Shown: positions 19,208 through 25,617 of the stretch, piece by piece
How positions within the stretch are numbered: position 1 is the first letter of the stretch
Layout: each line of letters opens with the position of its first letter
Assembly (NCBI GenBank): GCA_046316025.1
Contig: JBKCXU010000049.1
Coordinates: 1 to 39,505, forward strand
Direction: 5' to 3'
Origin: JAJTHJ01 sp046316025
GTDB taxonomy: Bacteria; Pseudomonadota; Gammaproteobacteria; Burkholderiales; Burkholderiaceae_F
Length of the DNA: 39,505 nucleotides
Notes under the pieces: model-generated
What the model was told of the DNA's origin: nothing
Database searches by the model: none
What the model saw: the letters and a program-made list of their open reading frames with translations, nothing else
Made by a program: the position numbers and the translations under genes

Positions 19208-20248
19208 TCACTTGTACTTCGCGTTGGCCTTCTTGACGAAGTCGTTGGTGTAGACCGCCTTGAAGTCCACCTTGGCACCGGCCAGCTTCTCGTCGCCGGC
19301 AGCCAGCGCACGCAACGCCGTCTTCGGCCCCTCGTCGGGGATCATGCCGTCGGGCGACAGCGCGGGCTTGGCCTTGAGAAAGGCGTCGATGTACACGGCG
19401 CGGTCGCCGAGCAGGAACGCCTCGGGCACGACCTTGACGATGTCGCTCGGGCCAGCCTTCTGGATCCACTTGTTGGCGCGGACGATGGCGTTGGTCAGCG
19501 CCTGCACGGTGTTGGGGTTCTTCTCGACGAACGGCACCGGCGCGTACAGGCAGCCCGCGGGCATCGGCCCGCCAAAGACGCGGTCGGCCTCGGCGACGAT
19601 GCGCGTGTCGGAGACGATCTTGATGTCGCCGGGACGCGAGAGCAGCGTGATCACCGGGTCGAGGTTGGAGATCGCATCGACCTGCCCCGCCTTGACGGCC
19701 GCCACTGCGCCGCTGGCCGCACCCACGCCGACGATCGACACGTCAGTCGGCCTCAATCCGGCGCTGGCCAGCACGAAGTTGGTCATCACGTGGGTCGATG
19801 AGCCGGGCGCGGTGACACCGATCTTCTTGCCTTTCAGATCGGCCACCGTCTTGTAGTTGGGCATCGTCTTGGTGCTCACGCCCAGCACGATCTGCGGCGC
19901 CCGCCCTTGCAGCACAAAGGCGCGCATCGGCTGCCCCTTCAGCTGCATGTTGACCGTATGCTCGAAGGCGCCCGAGACCACGTCCGCACTGCCGCCGACC
20001 ACCGCCTGCAGCGCCTTCGCACCGCCGGCAAAGTCGCCGATCTCCACGTCCAGCCCTTCATCCTTGAAGTAGCCGAGCTGCTCGGCCACGGTCAGCGGCA
20101 GGTAATAAAGCAGGTTCTTGCCGCCGACGGCGATGACCACCTTCTTCTTCTCGGGCGCCTGGGCGGAGGCCAAGGTCGGGACGGCAGCCAGCGCCGAGCC
20201 GGCCGCGGCGAGCGCGAGCAACTCGCGCCGGGAAAGCTTTGCATCCAT
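19208..20248 (-). CDS. NMT1/THI5-like ABC substrate-binding protein
   Basis: Periplasmic binding protein of 346 residues. The N-terminus has a twin-arginine-like signal (SRRELLALAAAGSALAAVPTLASAQA). The mature part reads like the NMT1/SsuA/ThiY family: LPLTVAEQLGYFKDEGLDVEI, GSADVVSGAFEHT, LKGKKIGVTAPGSSTH and VKAGQVDAISNLDPVI. The ligand class is broad (sulfonates, pyrimidine precursors, aromatic acids), so no substrate is assigned. A GAGGAAG ribosome site precedes the ATG at 20248. It lies 51 nt after the CoA-transferase stop and is the first gene of the importer set. Confidence 0.92.
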   Translation of the reverse strand: MDAKLSRRELLALAAAGSALAAVPTLASAQAPEKKKVVIAVGGKNLLYYLPLTVAEQLGYFKDEGLDVEIGDFAGGAKALQAVVGGSADVVSGAFEHTVNMQLKGQPMRAFVLQGRAPQIVLGVSTKTMPNYKTVADLKGKKIGVTAPGSSTHVMTNFVLASAGLRPTDVSIVGVGAASGAVAAVKAGQVDAISNLDPVITLLSRPGDIKIVSDTRIVAEADRVFGGPMPAGCLYAPVPFVEKNPNTVQALTNAIVRANKWIQKAGPSDIVKVVPEAFLLGDRAVYIDAFLKAKPALSPDGMIPDEGPKTALRALAAGDEKLAGAKVDFKAVYTNDFVKKANAKYK

Positions 20249-20299
20249 CGGTGTCTTCCTCGTGATAAACGCCGCTCGTGCGGCAGCGTGAGCCGGCGA

Positions 20300-21499
20300 C
20301 TATATAACGCCGTCGGCCCGCAGCGCGGCAATCTGCCCGTCGTCGTGGCCGAGCGCGCGCAGCACTTCGTCGGTGTGCTCGCCGAGCTTGGGCCCCAGCC
20401 ACTGCGTGCCACCGGGTGTCGCGGAAAACTTCGGCGTCACCGCGGGCACCGCCAGCGACGTGCCGTCGGCCATCACGGCCCGCTCGATCATCTGCCGCGC
20501 AGCGAACTGCGCATCGGCAAACATGTCGGCCACGCTGTAGATCTTCGATACCGGCACGTCGGCAGCCGCGAGCGTGGCCAGCGCCGCGTCGATACCGCGG
20601 CCCTCGCACCACCGCTGGATCGCGGCGTCGATCTCGGCAGTGCGCGGCACGCGCCCATCGTTGCGGGCGAGCGCCGGGTCGTTGGCCAGATCGTCGCGTT
20701 CGATGGCCAGCATCAGCCGCTTGAAGATCGCATCGCCATTACCGGCGATCACGATCGCCGCGCCGTCGCCGCAGGTGTAGGTGTTGGACGGCACGATCCC
20801 CGGCAACGCGCCGCCGGTGCGTTCGCGCACCACGCCGTACCGGTCGTACTCGGGCACGGTGCTTTCCATCAGGTTGAACACCGCCTCGTATAGCGCCACG
20901 TCGATCTGCTGGCCCTGGCCCTTGCCGCGCCCGCCCGTGGCATCGCGGTGGCGCAACGCCATCAGCGCACCGATCACCCCATGCAGCGCGGCGATCGAGT
21001 CGCCAATGGAGATGCCGATCCGCACCGGCGGCCGATCCGGGTGGCCGGATACGTAGCGGATGCCGCCCATGCTCTCGCCAATCGCGCCGAAGCCCGGCTT
21101 GTCGCGCATCGGCCCGGTCTGGCCGTAGCCGGACAGCCGCACCATGATCGTCGCCGGGTTGACGGCGCGCAGTTGCTCGTAGCCCAGGCCCCACTTCTCC
21201 AGCACGCCGGGCCGGTAGTTTTCGATCACCACGTCGGCTGCGAGCGCCAGTTGCCGCGCGATGGTCTGGGCACGCGGGTCCTTCATGTTGAGTGCGATCG
21301 ACTTTTTGTTGCGCGCCTGCACGGCCCACCACAACGAGGTGCCCTCGTGCAGATAACGCCAGGAGCGGATCGGGTCGCCCCCGCGCGGGTCTTCGACCTT
21401 GATCGTCTCGGCGCCGAACTCGGCCAGCATGCGCGCGGCAAACGGCCCGGCGATCAGCGTCCCGAGTTCCAGCACCTTGAGCCCGACGAGCGGCCCCAT
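20300..21499 (-). CDS. CaiB/BaiF family CoA-transferase
   Basis: Class III CoA-transferase of 399 residues that moves CoA between carboxylic acids. The family start GPLVGLKVLELGTLIAGPFAARMLAEFGAETIKVE is complete; the conserved Asp of the active site is likely the D in IGISIGDSIAALHGVIGAL. Other blocks (NKKSIALNMKDP, ADVVIENYRPGVLEKWGLGYE, LSGYGQTGP) are typical. Donor and acceptor cannot be told from sequence. The ATG at 21499 overlaps the MAPEG stop by one base (TGATG), so it is translationally coupled; an in-frame start at 21550 would intrude further into MAPEG. Confidence 0.93.
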   Translation of the reverse strand: MGPLVGLKVLELGTLIAGPFAARMLAEFGAETIKVEDPRGGDPIRSWRYLHEGTSLWWAVQARNKKSIALNMKDPRAQTIARQLALAADVVIENYRPGVLEKWGLGYEQLRAVNPATIMVRLSGYGQTGPMRDKPGFGAIGESMGGIRYVSGHPDRPPVRIGISIGDSIAALHGVIGALMALRHRDATGGRGKGQGQQIDVALYEAVFNLMESTVPEYDRYGVVRERTGGALPGIVPSNTYTCGDGAAIVIAGNGDAIFKRLMLAIERDDLANDPALARNDGRVPRTAEIDAAIQRWCEGRGIDAALATLAAADVPVSKIYSVADMFADAQFAARQMIERAVMADGTSLAVPAVTPKFSATPGGTQWLGPKLGEHTDEVLRALGHDDGQIAALRADGVI

Positions 21500-21879
21500 C
21501 AGGCCCCCAGCAGAAACAGGATCACGCAGCACAACCAGCCGACCGTCCACACCACCGAGCGCAGCCCCGGCATGTCGGCCAGATACGCGCCGAGGTAGGC
21601 GAGCCGCGCGACGATGAAGGTCACCGCCGCCGCGTCCACCTGCGCCTGCGGCGCCTGCAACATCTGCGCGACGACCACGCCCGCGGCAAAAAACGGAAAG
21701 GCCTCGAAACCGTTTTTCTGCGCGTTATCGGCGCGGCGCGACAGGCCCCGCTGGCGCTCCAGAAACGCGCGCGGGTCGCGGTTGTCGTAGCGATCCTGAG
21801 TAGCGACGAACTTGGCAATCCCGGTGGCCACCAGCGGCAGGATCGCGGCAATCAGTACGCACCACAGGGCGATGGTCAT
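21499..21879 (-). CDS. MAPEG family membrane protein
   Basis: A 126-residue integral membrane protein with about four spans, in the MAPEG family (membrane-associated proteins in eicosanoid and glutathione metabolism). The marker block is the Asn/Pro/Arg-rich first loop (DNRDPRAFLERQRGLSRRADNAQKNGFEAFPFFAAGV) followed by a span and YLADMPGLRSVVWTVGW. Bacterial members are usually uncharacterised; glutathione transferase activity is possible but unproven. The ATG at 21879 is 11 nt after the recR stop, and its TGA overlaps the CoA-transferase start. Confidence 0.85.
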   Translation of the reverse strand: MTIALWCVLIAAILPLVATGIAKFVATQDRYDNRDPRAFLERQRGLSRRADNAQKNGFEAFPFFAAGVVVAQMLQAPQAQVDAAAVTFIVARLAYLGAYLADMPGLRSVVWTVGWLCCVILFLLGA

Positions 21880-21890
21880 CGTTGGTCTCC

Positions 21891-22493
21891 TCAAGCGGCG
21901 CGGCGATCGAGCATTGCCTGCGCGATGGTGTTCACATCGGTGTATTCGAGTTCGGCGCCGGCCGGCACACCGCGCGCCAGCCGGGTGATCTTCAGTTGCG
22001 GATCGCGCGCGCGCAGCAACTCGCCGATGTAGTGCGCGGTGGCATCGCCCTCCGGCGTGAACGAGGTCGCGACGATCAACTCGCGTACCAGCCCGTCGGT
22101 GGCGCGCGCAAGCAAGCGCTCCAGTTGAATCTCGCGCGGGCCGATGCCGTCCAGCGGCGAGATGCGCCCCAGCAGTACGAAGTACATGCCCTGGTAGGCG
22201 AGCGATTGTTCGATCACCAGTTGATCGGCCGGACTCTCGACCACGCACAGCAGGCCCGCGTCGCGGCGGGGGCTGGCGCAGGTCTCGCAGATGTCGAGTT
22301 CGGTCAGCGTGTTGCAGCGGGCGCAGTGGCGGATTTCCGCCGCAGCCGCGAGCAGCGCCTCGCCCAGCTTGACCGCCGTGTCGCGCTCGTGCTGCAACAG
22401 GTGAAACGCGATCCGCTGCGCCGAGCGCGGGCCGATTCCGGGCAGGCGCTTTAACGCATCGACGAGTTTGTCGAGGGCTGGGCTTAGGCGCAT
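21891..22493 (-). CDS. recR: Recombination mediator RecR
   Basis: Loads RecA on gapped DNA together with RecO in the RecFOR pathway. The 200 residues show the family order: helix-hairpin-helix LPGIGPRSAQRIA (17-29), a four-Cys zinc finger (C57, C60, C69, C72), a Toprim domain from about 80 with VVESPADQLVIEQS, and the C-terminal ARGVPAGAELEYTDVNTIAQAML. It follows ybaB after 24 nt, the standard dnaX-ybaB-recR order of proteobacteria. Confidence 0.97.
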   Translation of the reverse strand: MRLSPALDKLVDALKRLPGIGPRSAQRIAFHLLQHERDTAVKLGEALLAAAAEIRHCARCNTLTELDICETCASPRRDAGLLCVVESPADQLVIEQSLAYQGMYFVLLGRISPLDGIGPREIQLERLLARATDGLVRELIVATSFTPEGDATAHYIGELLRARDPQLKITRLARGVPAGAELEYTDVNTIAQAMLDRRAA

Positions 22494-22517
22494 CTACTGC
22501 ACGATGGACGCTGCCCC

Positions 22518-22844
22518 TCAGAAGGGAAGCTTCATCCCCGGCGGCAGCGGCAGGCCGGCGGTGATCGCGGCCATCTTCTCCTGCGAGGTCTGCTCGGCAC
22601 GGCGCAGCGCGTCGTTGAAGGCGGCGGCGACCAGGTCTTCGAGCATGTCTTTGTCATCGCCGACGAGGCTAGGGTCGATCGCCACCCGCCGCACCTGATG
22701 TTTGCAGGTCATCGTCACCTTGACGAGGCCGGCGCCCGACTGGCCTTCGACCTCCAGAGCGGCGAGTTCGTCTTGCAGCTTCTGCATGTTTGCCTGCATT
22801 TTCTGCACCTGCTGCATCATGCCGGCGATCTGTCCCTTCATCAT
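22518..22844 (-). CDS. ybaB: Nucleoid-associated protein YbaB/EbfC
   Basis: A small DNA-binding protein of 108 residues. The Met/Gln-rich N-terminal helix (MMQQVQKMQANMQKLQDELAAL), the middle VKVTMTCKHQVRRVAIDPSL and the C-terminal Pro-rich LPLPPGMKLPF are the family marks. It probably forms a dimer that clamps DNA. The gene lies 13 nt after dnaX and 24 nt before recR. The first of two consecutive Met codons is taken as the start; the second is equally possible. Confidence 0.95.
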   Translation of the reverse strand: MMKGQIAGMMQQVQKMQANMQKLQDELAALEVEGQSGAGLVKVTMTCKHQVRRVAIDPSLVGDDKDMLEDLVAAAFNDALRRAEQTSQEKMAAITAGLPLPPGMKLPF

Positions 22845-22857
22845 TGCGCGTACTCCG

Positions 22858-24504
22858 TCAGGTGGCGGGCTTGATCGACTGCGGGTCGACCGTGGCGCCG
22901 AAGTTGTCGATCAATTGCTTGACGAAGGGGTCGGCGTAGATCGCCTCCTCCGCCCGCTTCTGCTGCTCGGCGCGCGCTTCGTCGGCGCGGCCCTTGGCGG
23001 TCGGGCCAGCCGTGGCGCCCACCTCCACGCTGAGTTTGACCGGCTGGCCCAGGTGCTGGGTCAGCGCGGCCTTGAGCCGGTCGAGCGTGCCGCCTTCGGC
23101 CAGTGTCTTGACCGGCACGCGCAGCTTGTAGTGATTGCCTTCCGCCGAGACCAACTCGCTGCGCACGGCGAGCTCGCGCGTGAAGCCGGTGAGGTTCAGG
23201 CGTTCGACGAGGCTGGGCCAGTCGGAAGTCGGTTGTCCGTTGTCGGTCGTCGGTTGTCGGTTTTCGGTGATCGGTGATCGGTGATCGGTGATCGGCCTTG
23301 CGGTGGGCGCAGCTCGGCCCGACGTTGCTGCGCCGGCAGCCGCCGCCGACTCCCGACTACCGACTGCCGACTGCCGACCGACAACTCCCGACTCCGCCGG
23401 CGCAAACGCGAGCATCCGTAACAGCGTCATCGTGAAGCCGGCGTACTCGTCGGGCGCCAAGCTCAAATCGTTGCGACCGTGCAGGGCGATCTGGTAGTAA
23501 AGCTGCACCTCGTCGGGCGCGAAGGTCCTGGCAAAGCGGCGCACGGTCTCGGCATCGGCCGCAGCATCGCCCAGCGCCTCGTCCGCGGCATCGGGCACCT
23601 GCTGGGCGAGTGCCACTCGATGCAAGAGGCTCCCCAGGTCGCGCAGCGCTTGCGCAAAGGAGTAGCTGCGCACGGCCATCTCGTCGGAGATCGCAAGCAG
23701 CAATTTGGCGTCGCGCGCGGCCAAGGCATCCAGGATTCGTTCGAGGATCGTGGTGTCGATCGCGCCCAGCATCGCGCGCACGGCATCCAGCGTGACCTGG
23801 CCGCCGGCAAAGGCGATCGCCTGGTCGAGCAGCGACAAGCCATCGCGCATGCTGCCGCGCGCGGCGTGCGCCAGCAGGCGCAGCGCGGGCGGCTCGGCGG
23901 CGATGCCCTCCTCGGTCAGGACTTCGTCGAAGCGGCCAACAATGCCCGCCGGCGTCATCTGCTTCAGGTTGAATTGCAGGCAGCGGCTTAACACCGTGAC
24001 CGGAATCTTCTGCGGGTCGGTGGTAGCGAGGATGAACTTGACGTAGTCGGGCGGCTCTTCCAGCGTCTTCAGCATCGCGTTGAAGGCGTGGGTGGTGAGC
24101 ATGTGCACTTCGTCGATCATGTAGACCTTGAAGCGCGCATTGCTGGGTGCGTAAACCGCGCGCTCCAGCAGTGTCGTCATCTCGTCCACGCCGCGATTGC
24201 TGGCGGCGTCCATCTCGATGTAGTCGACAAAGCGGCCGGCGTCGATCGCGGTGCAGACCTCGCACTGGTTGCAGGGCGTGGCGGTGATGCCGCCCTGCCC
24301 GTCCACGCCCACGCAATTGAGCGCCTTGGCCAGGATGCGCGCCAACGTCGTCTTGCCCACGCCGCGCGTGCCGGTAAAGAGATACGCGTGATGCAGCCGC
24401 TGCTGTTCCAGCGCGTGCGACAGCGCCCGCACCACGTGCTCCTGCCCGACGCAGGACGCAAAGTCGCGCGGGCGCCATTTGCGGGCGAGGACTTGATAGG
24501 TCAT
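22858..24504 (-). CDS. dnaX: DNA polymerase III subunit tau/gamma
   Basis: Clamp-loader ATPase and replisome organiser, 548 residues. Walker A is GTRGVGKT (45-52), zinc Cys are C64, C78, C81 and C84 (with about five extra residues between the first two compared with E. coli), Walker B is DEVHM (131-135) and sensor 1 is in VLSRCLQF (171-178). Residues about 371-429 are low complexity and are encoded by 7-bp repeats; after them the tau-type C-terminal part resumes (WPSLVERLNLTGFTRELAV). No slippery A/T run for a gamma frameshift was found in the linker. The start overlaps the GNAT stop as ATGA. It heads the usual dnaX-ybaB-recR set and is preceded by ffs further upstream. Confidence 0.96.
   Translation of the reverse strand: MTYQVLARKWRPRDFASCVGQEHVVRALSHALEQQRLHHAYLFTGTRGVGKTTLARILAKALNCVGVDGQGGITATPCNQCEVCTAIDAGRFVDYIEMDAASNRGVDEMTTLLERAVYAPSNARFKVYMIDEVHMLTTHAFNAMLKTLEEPPDYVKFILATTDPQKIPVTVLSRCLQFNLKQMTPAGIVGRFDEVLTEEGIAAEPPALRLLAHAARGSMRDGLSLLDQAIAFAGGQVTLDAVRAMLGAIDTTILERILDALAARDAKLLLAISDEMAVRSYSFAQALRDLGSLLHRVALAQQVPDAADEALGDAAADAETVRRFARTFAPDEVQLYYQIALHGRNDLSLAPDEYAGFTMTLLRMLAFAPAESGVVGRQSAVGSRESAAAAGAATSGRAAPTARPITDHRSPITENRQPTTDNGQPTSDWPSLVERLNLTGFTRELAVRSELVSAEGNHYKLRVPVKTLAEGGTLDRLKAALTQHLGQPVKLSVEVGATAGPTAKGRADEARAEQQKRAEEAIYADPFVKQLIDNFGATVDPQSIKPAT
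23221..23297. repeat. Eleven degenerate 7-bp repeats inside dnaX (left array)
   Basis: Read on the plus strand, eleven consecutive heptamers follow GTCGGNN in the first part and drift to ATCGGTG in the last part (23263-23297). Seven bases times three gives seven codons, so on the dnaX strand it encodes a heptapeptide-like repeat (ITDHRSP, ITENRQP, TTDNGQP). No stop codon is created. Confidence 0.85.
23347..23395. repeat. Seven degenerate 7-bp repeats inside dnaX (right, inverted array)
   Basis: Seven heptamers of the type CGACTNC, the inverted form of the left array, from which they are separated by 49 bp. On the dnaX strand they encode GVVGRQS/AVGSRES-like residues. The opposed arrays could pair as a long imperfect hairpin. 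Confidence 0.8.
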
Positions 24505-25004
24505 GCGGGCAGATTACCCGATCGCGTCGTGGTACCCAGCCGCGCCAGTGCGTCACCGGTCAGCCGGCAGATGCGCCAGTCGGGCAGCAGTTCGGCACCG
24601 AGCGAGCGGTAGAAGTCGATGGCCGGTTGATTCCAGTCGAGCACCGACCACTCGAAGCGCCCGCAGCCGCGCGCCACCGCGATGCGCGCGCAATACGCGA
24701 TCAGCGCGCGGCCATAGCCACGGCCGCGCGCCTGCGGCACGACGAAGAGGTCTTCCAGGTACAGCCCACGCCGGGCGAGGAAGGTCGAGTAGTTGTGAAA
24801 GTACAGCGCAAAGCCGACCGGCCGCCCAGCCTCCCAACCGACCACCGCCTCGATCACCGGCCGCTCGCAAAAGAGTTCATGCCGCAGTTGCGCCTCGGTG
24901 CCGGTGACCAGATGCGCGAGCCGCTCGTACTCCGCCAGCGCGCGGATCAGATCCAGCAGCACGCCGCAGTCTTCGGGGCGGGCGGGTTCGATGCGGAAGG
25001 TCAT
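24501..25004 (-). CDS. GNAT family N-acetyltransferase
   Basis: A 167-residue acetyltransferase of the GCN5-related fold. The acetyl-CoA loop is VPQARGRGYGRALI (about 89-102, pattern R/Q-x-x-G-x-G/A), preceded by the beta-4 strand LYLEDLFV, and followed by the usual WSVLDWNQPAIDFYRSLGAE. This last block resembles the diamine/thialysine acetyltransferase subgroup (SAT-like), but the substrate is not certain. The TGA overlaps the dnaX ATG as ATGA. Its ribosome site (AGAAGGA) sits at the edge of a palindromic repeat. Confidence 0.9.
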   Translation of the reverse strand: MTFRIEPARPEDCGVLLDLIRALAEYERLAHLVTGTEAQLRHELFCERPVIEAVVGWEAGRPVGFALYFHNYSTFLARRGLYLEDLFVVPQARGRGYGRALIAYCARIAVARGCGRFEWSVLDWNQPAIDFYRSLGAELLPDWRICRLTGDALARLGTTTRSGNLPA

Positions 25005-25019
25005 CGCTTCGGTGTCCTT

Positions 25020-25060
25020 CTCCCCTCGCCCGCATCAGCGGGAGGGGTCGGGGGTGAGGG
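25020..25060. repeat. C/G-rich palindromic repeat, copy 2
   Basis: CTCCCCTCGCCCGC-ATCA-GCGGGAGGGG palindrome followed by TCGGGGGTGAGGG. Apart from a 2-bp deletion it equals the second half of copy 6 (34034-34079). It contains the stop codon and last codons of the YefM-like gene and borders the ribosome site of the GNAT gene. Confidence 0.85.
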
Positions 25061-25343
25061 CAAGGCGCTTCGCGCGACGCTGGCGCGACCTCACCGGGAT
25101 CAATTGCGCACTGCGCACCTTGCCCGCCTGCAACTCCCGCATCGACTTGGCCAAGTGCGCAGCATTGGCCGGCGAACCGAGCAGGAAAGCCGTCTCGCGC
25201 CAACTGTTGAAGGTGTCGAGCGACATCAACACTGCGTCTGGCCCATTGCGCCGCGCAATCACGGTGAAGTCCGCGCCATCAACCAGTTGGTCGATGACCC
25301 ACTTCAAGCGACGGCGGGCTTCGGAGAATGTCACGACGCGCAT
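25035..25343 (-). CDS. Orphan YefM/Phd-family antitoxin-like protein
   Basis: A 102-residue protein whose first 80 or so residues match YefM antitoxins: MRVVTFSEARRRLKWVIDQ, FTVIARRNGPDAVLMSLDTFNSWRETAFLLGSPANAAHL. This is the DNA-binding fold that represses its own operon. The usual partner YoeB toxin would lie immediately downstream; instead there is the palindromic repeat and a GNAT gene, with no YoeB-like sequence in any frame. The C-terminus runs into the repeat and ends TPDPSR, so the toxin-binding tail may be altered. The ATG at 25343 is used because a start at 25418 would lie inside the SRP RNA gene. Confidence 0.8.
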   Translation of the reverse strand: MRVVTFSEARRRLKWVIDQLVDGADFTVIARRNGPDAVLMSLDTFNSWRETAFLLGSPANAAHLAKSMRELQAGKVRSAQLIPVRSRQRRAKRLALTPDPSR

Positions 25344-25397
25344 GATCGCGGCTGGCGCAAGGTCGAGACGGGAGGGGATGTAGCAACTCAGGAAAGA

Positions 25398-25493
25398 GGC
25401 GAGCCTTGTCCTCGGCACTGAAGGGAATCCGCTGTGGCTGCTTCGTTCCCGACCTGACCAGGTTCACGGCCCCATCATGCGAGGGGGCCCGCC
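25398..25493 (-). ncRNA. ffs: 4.5S RNA, signal recognition particle RNA (small bacterial type)
   Basis: The RNA component that binds Ffh and targets nascent membrane proteins to FtsY. On the minus strand the conserved apical part reads GAACCTGGTCAGGTCGGGA, then ACGAAGCAGCCACAGCGG, closely matching the Ffh-binding domain of E. coli 4.5S RNA. The ends pair: GGCGGGCC with GGCTCGCC (eight pairs, one G-U), then CTCG with CGAG inward. This gives about 96 nt; exact ends are inferred from pairing. It lies upstream of dnaX, a common proteobacterial position. Confidence 0.93.
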
Positions 25494-25588
25494 GCGGCGG
25501 ATGGTATCAGCGTGACTTGCTCGGGCTGAAATGGATGCAAATGGGCGTGCGAATGGGTGGACGGGCGCCTCTTCGTTGGCGCGGTCTT

Positions 25589-25617
25589 CCCTCGCCCCCT
25601 CTCCGGGGGAGAGGGGC
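25589..25617. repeat. C/G-rich palindromic repeat, copy 3
   Basis: A short CCCTCGCCCCCTCTCC / GGGGGAGAGGGG palindrome that abuts the addA stop codon at 25618. The remaining gap to ffs (25494-25588) shows no gene. Confidence 0.7.

Noticed and set aside
23221..23395. CRISPR array
   Set aside because: The repeats are 7 bp, degenerate and lack unique spacers; they lie in frame inside dnaX, and no cas gene is present.
22858..24504. Programmed frameshift producing gamma from dnaX
   Set aside because: No A-AAA-AAG-like slippery run or clear stimulatory structure was found near the end of domain III on the dnaX strand.
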